DNA of 45,313 nucleotides, from IMG/VR virus record IMGVR_UViG_3300045120_000167, positions 1-45,313 of that record; one strand, 5' to 3'. The notes beneath the pieces are model-generated. The model was not told the DNA's origin, did not search any database, and saw only the letters and a list, made by a program, of their open reading frames with translations. Origin of the DNA: a virus. Positions within the stretch are counted from its first letter, which is position 1, and each line of letters starts with the position of its first letter. The translations under genes and the position numbers were made by a program. Below, in pieces: positions 7,889 through 13,832 of the stretch.

Positions 7889-8097
7889 TCGATTATTCCT
7901 TGTTCGCGAAGCAATTGATCGACCGCCGGCGCAGCGGCCCTGAGCGACAGAAGCTCGGCCCGTTCCGTTCTTTTCCACCGAAGGTAGTCGGCGCGTAAGG
8001 CGAAGCACATGAAACCGCCCGGGACCCGGGAGATGGTCTGGGCGCGCGGACAATAATGCCGCGCGGTTTGATAGGAGCGGCAAGCGATGAAGATCAT
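7885..8097 (-). CDS. Small hypothetical protein
   Basis: A 70-aa protein (MIFIACRSYQTARHYCPRA start; C-terminal RAAAPAVDQLLREQGIIE). Both ends overlap neighbours by ATGA, so it belongs to the translationally coupled string 8294-6865. Three cysteines (C6, C16, C31) are present but not in a clear zinc-binding spacing. No function recognised. Confidence 0.6.
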   Translation of the reverse strand: MIFIACRSYQTARHYCPRAQTISRVPGGFMCFALRADYLRWKRTERAELLSLRAAAPAVDQLLREQGIIE

Positions 8098-8294
8098 CGC
8101 TCAAGATCCTCGTAGTTTCGCAACCGGCGCAGCTCGGCGTAATAGCCGGCCAGGAAGGCGTCGCCTTCGCGCACAGGCATGGCCTCGGCCATCTTGTTGA
8201 CGGTCTGGCGAGAAACGTCGCCAGCAGCCATCCTGAGCCCTTCGCGATAGGCTTCTTGCCGCTCGATGCGGTCGTGAAATCCGTCATTCCTCAT
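8094..8294 (-). CDS. Small hypothetical protein heading the 8.3-6.9 kb gene chain
   Basis: A 66-aa charged helical protein (MRNDGFHDRIERQEAYREGL; ends AELRRLRNYEDLER). The start at 8294 is preceded by AAGGATGCGCGCC; the upstream ATG inside that leader (8303) would put the SD too close, so 8294 is preferred. The leader is nearly identical to that of the gene starting at 8582. The stop overlaps the next start (ATGA). The sequence GLRMAAGDVSRQTVNKMAEA could form a short helix-turn-helix, but I am not confident. Confidence 0.6.
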   Translation of the reverse strand: MRNDGFHDRIERQEAYREGLRMAAGDVSRQTVNKMAEAMPVREGDAFLAGYYAELRRLRNYEDLER

Positions 8295-8318
8295 GGCGCG
8301 CATCCTTGTGTGCGGGGG

Positions 8319-8582
8319 TTACGAAACATAAATCCAGATATTGCGGCCTTCACAGCCATTGCCGACCGTGCGGCCGACAAAGGCTTCAAACGTAGCCTGA
8401 CTATTGTCCATCGTCCGACAATCATAGCGAACATGATGACAGTAGCCCTTGCGGCCATACCATCGGCGCGCGATACGATCAGCGACCTTGCCCGCAGCTT
8501 CCTCGCGGGTCTCGGCGCGAATGCGCGTAGACGGCTCATAGGTCGTTCCCGTCGTCACGCGATAAAGGCTGGTCTCAAACAT
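8319..8582 (-). CDS. Small cysteine-containing hypothetical protein
   Basis: An 87-aa protein (starts MFETSLYRVTTGTTYEPSTR, ends EGRNIWIYVS). The start at 8582 follows AAGGATGCGCGCC; the ATG embedded in that leader at 8591 is rejected. It has the beta-alpha-beta pattern of small phage regulators, with R-x-EAAGKVADRIARRWYG as the helix and three cysteines (GYCHHVRYDC, NGC). It is the first gene after the promoter at 8614-8642. Function unknown. Confidence 0.6.
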   Translation of the reverse strand: MFETSLYRVTTGTTYEPSTRIRAETREEAAGKVADRIARRWYGRKGYCHHVRYDCRTMDNSQATFEAFVGRTVGNGCEGRNIWIYVS

Positions 8583-8613
8583 GGCGCGCATCCTTGTGTG
8601 TGTCGATAAGGGG

Positions 8614-8642
8614 TATCTAGTCCTGTTTGCGGTCCTTGTAAA
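8614..8642 (-). promoter_or_regulatory. Leftward sigma70-like promoter
   Basis: Minus strand: TTTACA (8637-8642), a 17-nt spacer, and TAGATA (8614-8619), 31 nt before the start at 8582. The spacer begins AAGGAC and ends AGGAC, matching the spacer of the element at 10908-10937 (TTGACA, AAGGACTACGAATAGGACC), so the two look like copies of one phage promoter or promoter-operator. Confidence 0.6.
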
Positions 8643-8656
8643 GTGGGTTTTAAGAT

Positions 8657-9424
8657 TTATCTGCGCGGCCGGCCGGGCTTGGGACGGGGCGACTCTTCGC
8701 CGTAGAAGGCGTAGACGCCGTCGAAGGCTTCACCGCTGGTGCGGAACGGCATATCGGCATTCATATCGTCGCCGCGCCAACTCCAACCCGCCTCCAAACG
8801 CTCGCCGTTCTCTTGGCAAGGACTGATCTTCCAGCCAGCCTGGGCGGGATCGGTCTTGTGGCCAAGCCATGACACGCGCCAATGTTCGCCATGCATGTTG
8901 ATCGTCTTATGGGTGATGCGGAATGAATATTTGTCCGCCGCCGGATTGGGGCCGGCCAGACGGGGCTTGGCCGTCACGTGCTTGGCTGTGACTTCATTGC
9001 GGGCTTTCCATAGGCGGTCGTGGAACGGCCGATAATACCGCTCGTTGAAGGCGTGCTCGCCCAAAGCGATAAATTCCTTCGCAACATCTTGATAATGCTG
9101 CTTGCGGCCCTCAATGCGATTGCGGGACAATCCCTGATATCCGCCAATATACGTCTTTGTTTCAGGATCATAAGCGCGACGGCCGGGGTCGGGGTCGTAA
9201 GGCAGACAGCCAGCAAGCAAAGATACCGTTGTCGGCGTAACCCCAAAGGCCCGCGCCACAACACTGTGGCGAGCCCCGCCATAAAGCGCCGCAAACGCCC
9301 CACACTTCTCTTCGAAGGATAGCTTGCGAGCGGCAAAATCAGGCTGATCGGCCGTGAGCTCCGCCATCGCTTTTTTGACGTCAAAAACAGGCTCTTCAGC
9401 AGGAATATTAGCTTCATTTGACAT
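8657..9424 (-). CDS. Putative helix-turn-helix protein of unknown function
   Basis: A 255-aa protein starting MSNEANIPAEEPVFDVKKAM. ATG 9424 is chosen because AAGGATATTTACGCC precedes it; the frame extends upstream to 9481 without an SD. Residues 36-75 (EEKCGAFAALYGGARHSVVA, RAFGVTPTTVSLLAGC) read as a helix-turn-helix with RAFGVTPTTVSLLAG as turn plus recognition helix. The rest (KTYIGGYQGLSRNRIEGRKQ; GEHWRVSWLGHKTD) is a mixed domain I do not recognise. It is transcribed from the promoter at 9488-9517, next to the AT-rich noncoding region, so a role as regulator or origin-binding protein is possible. Confidence 0.6.
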   Translation of the reverse strand: MSNEANIPAEEPVFDVKKAMAELTADQPDFAARKLSFEEKCGAFAALYGGARHSVVARAFGVTPTTVSLLAGCLPYDPDPGRRAYDPETKTYIGGYQGLSRNRIEGRKQHYQDVAKEFIALGEHAFNERYYRPFHDRLWKARNEVTAKHVTAKPRLAGPNPAADKYSFRITHKTINMHGEHWRVSWLGHKTDPAQAGWKISPCQENGERLEAGWSWRGDDMNADMPFRTSGEAFDGVYAFYGEESPRPKPGRPRR

Positions 9425-9487
9425 GGCGTAAATATCCTTTGCGATGGCCACTATGGACGCTATGTCCGCATTAGGTGGCATAATTCC

Positions 9488-9517
9488 AGATTACGGGAGC
9501 AAATGACGCCGTGTCAA
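9488..9517 (-). promoter_or_regulatory. Leftward sigma70-like promoter ahead of the HTH gene
   Basis: Minus strand: a perfect TTGACA (9512-9517), an 18-nt spacer and TAATCT (9488-9493), giving a leader of about 55 nt to the start at 9424. This is the best match to a host housekeeping promoter in the window. Confidence 0.6.
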
Positions 9518-9803
9518 GGGTGTTCCGCTTTTCCGCCGCCTCGCCACCCGTTCCCAGATTACAGAAGGTTTCCCCCAAGTCAGTGAGTGCTTTCACCCTA
9601 TTTTGGTATGTTAAAGGGTATTTAATCTATCTATCCTTAATTTATTCTTCTAAGTTACGCGTGTGAGAGATTTAAGGGGGGGGGAAGAGGGAGAGGGAGA
9701 GGTATTGCACTGGGGAAGCGACTTGGGCCATCTAATTAAAGGAAGCTAGGTTAAATACCTTATTAAGGTTTCAACCTGCCTTTTCATGCCACGCTCGGAG
9801 GCA
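9518..9803. other. Noncoding AT-rich and polypurine region, possible origin/operator
   Basis: No gene-like ORF. Within an otherwise GC-rich genome this stretch holds an AT-rich block (about 9600-9660), a polypurine tract with nine consecutive G (9676-9684) followed by GAAGAGGGAGAGGGAGAGG, and a second AT-rich block (9731-9772). A 13-nt palindrome ACCTTATTAAGGT sits at 9757-9769, and the 9-mers GGTATTTAA (9617-9625) and TTAAATACC (9751-9759) are inverted copies. These are the ingredients of a replication origin or a regulator-binding region. No iterons are obvious. Confidence 0.4.
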
Positions 9804-9828
9804 AAAAAATGAGGGCGCGAACGCCCTC
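9804..9828 (-). terminator. Rho-independent terminator, UUCG tetraloop
   Basis: Read on the minus strand: GAGGGCG-TTCG-CGCCCTC, a perfect 7-bp stem with a stable tetraloop, then A and seven T. The stem starts inside the stop codon of the 22-aa peptide, so it ends the 10872-9827 transcript and separates it from the promoter at 9488-9517. Confidence 0.85.
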
Positions 9829-9895
9829 AAATCAGCCCGATTGCAATCGCCCAAACGGCGAAGGCGAGCGCGGCGAATAGCGCGACCTCGCTCAT
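9827..9895 (-). CDS. 22-aa membrane peptide coupled to the GP88-like gene
   Basis: ATG at 9895 overlaps the stop of the preceding gene (ATGA) and a GGAAG lies just upstream. It encodes MSEVALFAALAFAVWAIAIG plus L-I, essentially a single transmembrane helix. The stop codon is immediately followed by a strong terminator whose stem begins at the stop, which supports this as the true end of the operon. Function unknown. Confidence 0.5.
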   Translation of the reverse strand: MSEVALFAALAFAVWAIAIGLI

Positions 9896-10638
9896 GCCGC
9901 TTCCGCCATGGTCAAGTCGCATGACCACACCACAAAGCCGGACGCATCGCGCTTGGCTTTCATGCCCTTGGGCGTGAGACCGATAACGAAACCGCCTTTC
10001 GGGTCCAGATGGCGCAAGTCGTGATCGTCGCCCGAAACGACAGGACAGCCAAGATAGCTGCGCGGCATGTCGCAACCAAAAACGACCGCGACATTGCCGC
10101 CGGCCGCGAGAACCGCAGCGCAATCCGCCTCGTTTGCCTCGCTGCGGCTGAACGTCACGTGATAGTTCGAAGGCAATTTGCCCGCCGCATGGGCGAGGGC
10201 GCGGCCGACCGACTTGGTATAGTCAACAAATTGGATATGGGGATATCGCTTGATGACGGCGAGCCAATTGATATCGGTTGCGCCGTTGAGGCGAACGCAG
10301 AGCTTCAGGCCAAGGCGCGCGGCCTGACGCTCGGCGCGGACTATGCCGGCGTCAAGCTCGCGCATGAACGCGGCGCGGTCTTTCATGAACATGACCGCCT
10401 TGGCCTTGCGGCTCTCGAGCACGGCGTTGGATTGTCCTGGCGCGTGCATTGCGGCCTGTCCCGAATGCTCGCCTAGGCATAGCGCGCGGCAGCCGGCGCT
10501 TGACCAAGGGCAAAGATCGCCAACGCCAGCGGTATGAGCCGGCGCCATATAGTTGATTGCGTTTAGCCAACCATAGCTCTGGGCTTTGATTGCTTTCGGG
10601 CTATCGACGGAGAAAAACTTTGTGAAGTGATAAGACAT
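9892..10638 (-). CDS. GP88-like phage protein with N-terminal cysteine cluster
   Basis: A 248-aa protein. The N-terminal half has C43-x6-C50-x3-C54 in the string DLCPWSSAGCRALCLGEHSG, the hallmark of the mycobacteriophage gene-product-88 type family (also annotated as DUF7227 in other phages). RLNGATDINWLAVIKRYPHI and VDYTKSVGRAL follow, like beta-alpha units of a barrel. The cysteines suggest a metal or Fe-S site, but enzymatic activity is not known to me. The start at 10638 is preceded by AGGACACGCCA. The C-terminal extremity is coupled to a 22-aa membrane peptide. Confidence 0.7.
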   Translation of the reverse strand: MSYHFTKFFSVDSPKAIKAQSYGWLNAINYMAPAHTAGVGDLCPWSSAGCRALCLGEHSGQAAMHAPGQSNAVLESRKAKAVMFMKDRAAFMRELDAGIVRAERQAARLGLKLCVRLNGATDINWLAVIKRYPHIQFVDYTKSVGRALAHAAGKLPSNYHVTFSRSEANEADCAAVLAAGGNVAVVFGCDMPRSYLGCPVVSGDDHDLRHLDPKGGFVIGLTPKGMKAKRDASGFVVWSCDLTMAEAA

Positions 10639-10671
10639 TGGCGTGTCCTGTTCGCGCCTGATTGCGCGCCA

Positions 10672-10694
10672 ATGCCAGCTGCGCGGGCTGGCAT
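10672..10694. other. Stem-loop in the 10639-10713 gap
   Basis: ATGCCAGC (10672-10679), a 7-nt loop and GCTGGCAT (10687-10694) form a perfect 8-bp stem between the 52-aa gene and the GP88-like gene. No T-run follows, so it may be an attenuator, processing site or protein-binding site rather than a terminator. Confidence 0.4.
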
Positions 10695-10713
10695 GAGCTT
10701 GCGATCAGCGATC

Positions 10714-10872
10714 TTATCGGCCGTCAAGCCATATGAGGGTGCGGGCTTGCTCTACAACCTCAAGCAGGCGCTTGGAGGCCCAGCGCGAGCCTTCGATGCG
10801 GTAGAGCTGACCGAAGCGCGTCTGAACGGCGCTAATCTGATAAGGCCCGATTGTTGTGATGTGGCGTATCAT
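10714..10872 (-). CDS. Small hypothetical protein, first gene of the leftward block
   Basis: A 52-aa protein (MIRHITTIGPYQISAVQTRF; ends LLEVVEQARTLIWLDGR). The start at 10872 is preceded by AAGGATACATGCC, and the promoter at 10908-10937 lies 36 nt upstream. The pattern ISAVQTRFGQLYRIEGSRWA-SKR looks like a small beta-hairpin plus helix. As the first leftward gene it could be an early host-takeover or regulatory protein. No family recognised. Confidence 0.6.
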   Translation of the reverse strand: MIRHITTIGPYQISAVQTRFGQLYRIEGSRWASKRLLEVVEQARTLIWLDGR

Positions 10873-10907
10873 GGCATGTATCCTTAGGCGCGACCATCGC
10901 GCACACA

Positions 10908-10937
10908 CTACATGGTCCTATTCGTAGTCCTTGTCAA
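10908..10937 (-). promoter_or_regulatory. Leftward promoter at the divergent region
   Basis: Minus strand: a perfect TTGACA (10932-10937), 18-nt spacer and ATGTAG (10908-10913). Its spacer AAGGACTACGAATAGGACC parallels that of the promoter at 8614-8642. It should drive the genes from 10872 leftward. Confidence 0.55.
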
Positions 10938-11162
10938 GAGGGAATGTGAGGCCGCTTGTCCGAAAGGGGGGATATTGTAAGAACGGCGCTCGGCGGCGAG
11001 GCCGGACCTCAGCGTTTGCTAGGCGTTGCGGGCTGACTGGACGCAATGTCCTCTTGCGTCCGGCTCGCGGGGCATGGCGTGAACGCGTGGCGCAGCGCAG
11101 CGGCCGCGGCTTGGCGACGATCGAAAGGCCCCCCCCCCTCCACCATCCTTTATAGAGACCGG

Positions 11163-11176
11163 AACCGGGAGTCCCC
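11163..11176. repeat. AACCGGGAGTCCCC element, copy 1
   Basis: A 14-mer with the near-palindrome GGGA-G-TCCC, identical to 19207-19220 in front of the major capsid gene. Here it lies 15 nt upstream of the putative late extended -10. It may be an operator or a late-gene regulatory element. Confidence 0.4.
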
Positions 11177-11190
11177 TCCGCCCATTGATG

Positions 11191-11199
11191 TGCTAAAAT
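11191..11199 (+). promoter_or_regulatory. Possible rightward late promoter (extended -10)
   Basis: TGCTAAAAT (TGn plus TAAAAT) lies about 30 nt before the small terminase start in a locally AT-rich stretch that ends with the SD AAAGGACAACATC. No good -35 was found at the right distance, so an activator or phage factor may be needed. Confidence 0.4.
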
Positions 11200-11228
11200 A
11201 ATAAAACAAAACCCAAAAGGACAACATC

Positions 11229-11705
11229 ATGTCGGAGATGGATGAAGAATTTCTACCGCTTCCGCACTTTCCGTATGACGAGCGCCCCAGCACGACGCCA
11301 CTTGACGTTGAGGAATGCGCGACGGCCTTGTATCTGAAGGGTGGGGACACGGATGCGGCTGCGGAGCGATTGAAGGTTCATCCGCTTCGGTTGCAGCGTG
11401 TGATCGATCACTCTCCTCGGCTGCAGCGGCTGCACCGGGAGCTAACCTCTCTCATGAACAATCGCGTTCTGGTGGAGTATAAGCGCGCCTTCGAGGACGA
11501 GGACAGTCGGCGGCGGGAGTGGGCCAGCGCCAAGCTTTCCCAAACGGCTCAGTTTCAGAGCCATCCCTTAGCGCCTCGGGCGGACAGCGCGCCCTCTCTC
11601 ACGCTTGCTGGGCCTACTCGCATAGTCATAAGCTGGGACGATGGAAGCGACGACGATCGAGCCACTCTCCCCGCCCCTCGAGACGCCCCTCGAGACGCGG
11701 GTTAA
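11229..11705 (+). CDS. terS: Terminase small subunit (putative)
   Basis: A 158-aa protein directly upstream of, and overlapping by 65 nt, the large terminase. Residues 26-60 (DVEECATALYLKGGDTDAAA, ERLKVHPLRLQRVIDHSPRL) have the helix-turn-helix layout used by small terminases to bind the packaging site, followed by a helical oligomerisation region (TSLMNNRVLVEYKRAFEDED). The start has SD AAAGGA 8-9 nt upstream. The 3' end holds a tandem 12-mer encoding RDAPRDA. Identified mainly by position and the HTH. Confidence 0.65.
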   Translation: MSEMDEEFLPLPHFPYDERPSTTPLDVEECATALYLKGGDTDAAAERLKVHPLRLQRVIDHSPRLQRLHRELTSLMNNRVLVEYKRAFEDEDSRRREWASAKLSQTAQFQSHPLAPRADSAPSLTLAGPTRIVISWDDGSDDDRATLPAPRDAPRDAG

Positions 11706-12972
11706 GATTCCGTATCGGCCGCGGCCTCATTTTGCGCCGTTGCACGCCAGCCCCGCGCGGTTCATGTTTGTTGTTGCGCATCGGCGTGCGGGGAAGACGG
11801 TCGCCTTGGTCAACCACTTGATCAGGGCGGCCAATCTCAATCCCCGACAAACCCCTCCTCCGCGGTATGCGTATATTGGCCCCAGCTTTGACGCGGCGAA
11901 GGATCTGGTTTGGGGTTATCTCAAGCATTACACGGCCAACATTCCTGGCATTCGCACGATGGAGGGCGAGCTCAGTGTCACTCTTCCGAACCAGGCTCAG
12001 ATCCGGCTTTATGGCGGGGCTCTCGCGTATGAACGCATGCGGGGTATCTACCTCGATGGCGCTGTTTTGGACGAGTACCCTTTGCTTCACCCTAATGCTT
12101 ACACCTCGGTTATTCGCCCTTGCCTGGCTGATTACCGGGGTTTTGCGATTGTCAGCGGCACTGCTGCGGGCGAGGATCATTTCCACGCGCTGAAGCTGCG
12201 GGCCGAGGAGGATCCGAACTGGGCGATGTTTGACATACCGATCACCGCGACGGGGGACACGGCTCTCAATCCTGAGGAGGTTCAGGAGATGCGGCAGGAC
12301 ATGAGTCCGGACGAGTTTGCTCGAGAAATGTTGTGCAGTTTCGCGGCTCCGGTTGAAGGCGCTTACTACCAGGAGGCGATTAACAGCCTCCAGACCCAGA
12401 ATCGGGTGACCAAAGTCTCTCCGGACTTGAACACGGGGGTTCTGACCAGCTGGGACCTTGGGATGCGGCATCTTCAGGTGATTTGGTTGTTTCAGATATG
12501 CGGCCGGGAGCTGCATTGGATCGATTACATTGAGGGTCGTGGCAAATCTCTGAGCCATTACGCCGAGCTTCTCGCTCTCAAGGCGAAGGCGGGCGGATTT
12601 CAGTACCGGGCGCATCTTTTGCCGCATGACGTCGAGGTGAGGGAGCTGAGCACGGGTCATTCTCGGCGGCATGAGTTGGTCGGCCTTCTGAAGGAGCCTG
12701 TGATTACGGTTCCGAATCACAGCACGGACGACGGGATCACGGCCACCAGAGGCTCTTTGGGCATCAGTTGGTTTGACGAGGAGAGCACGCGGAAGGGGTT
12801 AGCGCGTCTTCGCTCGTATCGCCGCGGCAAATCGGGGATAGCGGTTGCGGACGAGGCGGAGGATGCGGCGGATGCGTTTCGGACTGGGTGTGTTGGAATC
12901 CCCTTGATCAGCGGCGGGTTTAGCGCCAGACATGGGGTCCGGCTGCGTCGGAGGCTGAGAAGCATTATCTGA
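11641..12972 (+). CDS. terL: Terminase large subunit
   Basis: A 443-aa packaging motor. Walker A AHRRAGKT is at residues 46-53, Walker B AVLDE at 141-145 with the catalytic acidic pair, and the coupling region VSGTAAGEDHF at about 171. The nuclease domain begins with SWDLGM (D272) and ends with DEAEDAADAFRTG near residue 410, the usual acidic helix. Its length is typical for podoviral TerL. The start lies inside the terS gene in another frame. The stop shares one base with a following 32-aa membrane ORF. Confidence 0.9.
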   Translation: MEATTIEPLSPPLETPLETRVKIPYRPRPHFAPLHASPARFMFVVAHRRAGKTVALVNHLIRAANLNPRQTPPPRYAYIGPSFDAAKDLVWGYLKHYTANIPGIRTMEGELSVTLPNQAQIRLYGGALAYERMRGIYLDGAVLDEYPLLHPNAYTSVIRPCLADYRGFAIVSGTAAGEDHFHALKLRAEEDPNWAMFDIPITATGDTALNPEEVQEMRQDMSPDEFAREMLCSFAAPVEGAYYQEAINSLQTQNRVTKVSPDLNTGVLTSWDLGMRHLQVIWLFQICGRELHWIDYIEGRGKSLSHYAELLALKAKAGGFQYRAHLLPHDVEVRELSTGHSRRHELVGLLKEPVITVPNHSTDDGITATRGSLGISWFDEESTRKGLARLRSYRRGKSGIAVADEAEDAADAFRTGCVGIPLISGGFSARHGVRLRRRLRSII

Positions 12973-13070
12973 TGGGCTACGGCTACATGAATCCGCCTTG
13001 GCATTATCTGGTTGGCGGACTTTTGTGTTTGGCGTTGGCTGCGTTGATTTATGGGGCGGGTCTGGTGTGA
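12972..13070 (+). CDS. 32-aa single-TM membrane peptide
   Basis: ATG at 12972 shares a base with the terminase stop (TGATG). It encodes MGYGYMNPPWHY followed by a hydrophobic helix (LVGGLLCLALAALIYGAGLV). Its stop overlaps the GTG of the next gene (GTGA). Tight coupling on both sides makes translation likely. Function unknown; it might be a superinfection-exclusion or holin-accessory peptide. Confidence 0.5.
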   Translation: MGYGYMNPPWHYLVGGLLCLALAALIYGAGLV

Positions 13071-13360
13071 ACTGGCGTGATTTTCCGACGTCGCAGAATG
13101 TCGCCAACGCTCCTCCCGATGAGTCTATGCTTCGGAGGCTGTATGGAATTTTATGGGCAAACCCTTCCACGGGGCGTGGGGTAGGAGGGTGGGGAGCGCG
13201 CGCGCCTTCTGGACAACAATCGTGGGCCGATGCGCATATGGGCAATTTGCCTTTGAATGCGATTAGTGATCCGTCGATGGATCAGGCGTTTGACCCGAGC
13301 ATAATCGCACGTTCGAACCCATATGGTTTGACTTTAAACTCTATATCGGGGTTTCAATGA
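13067..13360 (+). CDS. Small disordered protein ending in TLNSISGFQ
   Basis: A 97-aa protein from GTG 13067 (VNWRDFPTSQNVANAPPDES). The longer frame from 12998 is rejected because GTG overlaps the previous stop. Trp/Gly/Pro-rich, with no clear fold. It ends YGLTLNSISGFQ, a version of the TLNS(I/M)G tag found at the C-termini of the proteins at 22161-22703 and 33589-34473, suggesting it is also a virion component. Confidence 0.55.
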   Translation: MNWRDFPTSQNVANAPPDESMLRRLYGILWANPSTGRGVGGWGARAPSGQQSWADAHMGNLPLNAISDPSMDQAFDPSIIARSNPYGLTLNSISGFQ

Positions 13361-13540
13361 ATGGGCGATTTGCCGCAACTGACGGCGGTTCAGAAGGCGG
13401 CGATGGCGACGTTGCGTGAGATGGCGTTGAATTTCATGTCTGCGATCGACGCGGTGGTTCCTGTCGGGCCGTCGGCGGATATGGCCAAGGTGAAGGTTCA
13501 GGAGGCCGCGTTTTGGGCGGTGCACGGGCTGACCAAATGA
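13361..13540 (+). CDS. 59-aa helical protein resembling Acb2-type anti-CBASS proteins
   Basis: ATG 13361 directly follows the previous stop, and the stop overlaps the next start (ATGA). The protein begins MGDLPQLTAVQKAAMATLRE, has a second helix FMSAIDAVVPVGPSADMAKV and ends VQEAAFWAVHGLTK. The pattern of a first helix, a short P-G linker, an A-x-x-K-x-x-E-A-x-x-W-A-V helix and LT at the end is how I remember the Acb2/DUF7681 family of small phage proteins that sequester cyclic nucleotides of CBASS. It is shorter at the N-terminus than the characterised examples. The match is from memory of the pattern only. Confidence 0.5.
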   Translation: MGDLPQLTAVQKAAMATLREMALNFMSAIDAVVPVGPSADMAKVKVQEAAFWAVHGLTK

Positions 13541-13824
13541 GCGATGATCTGAAGCGTTACTATGCCGATCGCGGCGTGGAGTTGCCGTCGAATGCGGACA
13601 TGCCGAAAGGAGCGGAGAAGATGACCAAGAACCTGGACATGCTGGTCGAGTTGGATGAGCCGGAATCGTTTGTGCATGAGGCAATTCGGGTGATTGAGGT
13701 GAGTTCTGACGATCGGTGGAAGCCGGTGTTGGAGGCGTTGCGCGAAATTGATGCGAAGTTAGCGGCGGCGAATGAGCCGGCGTCACAAAAGTCTGCTACG
13801 GCTGAGGCGTCTCCAACCGAGTGA
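13537..13824 (+). CDS. Acidic helical hypothetical protein
   Basis: A 95-aa protein starting MSDDLKRYYADRGVELPSNA at ATG 13537 (ATGA overlap). It is helical with an alternating acidic pattern (MTKNLDMLVELDEPESFVHE, RWKPVLEALREIDAKLA) and an Ala/Ser/Thr tail. It lies in the accessory cassette between terminase and portal. No family recognised. Confidence 0.6.
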   Translation: MSDDLKRYYADRGVELPSNADMPKGAEKMTKNLDMLVELDEPESFVHEAIRVIEVSSDDRWKPVLEALREIDAKLAAANEPASQKSATAEASPTE

Positions 13825-13832
13825 GGAAGCCC

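Larger units (their letters stand above)
10873..11228. other. Divergent intergenic region between the two transcription blocks
   Basis: 356 nt without a convincing gene. It contains a leftward promoter (10908-10937), a run of ten C (11129-11138), the AACCGGGAGTCCCC element (11163-11176) and a rightward extended -10 (11191-11199) ahead of the terminase genes. No tRNA-like cloverleaf was seen. Confidence 0.6.

Noticed and set aside
7889-8287. Upstream extension of the 69-aa gene to a 202-aa ORF
   Set aside because: The extra residues are shadow of the genes at 7885-8097 and 8094-8294; ATG 7888 is coupled by ATGA.
10931-11155. Short plus-strand ORF in the divergent region (74 aa, Arg-rich)
   Set aside because: No SD, low complexity, overlaps promoter elements and the C-run; no sign of coding constraint.
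11626-12720. 364-aa open frame on the minus strand opposite terL
   Set aside because: Arg/Pro-rich shadow of the large terminase, which has clear Walker and nuclease motifs on the plus strand.
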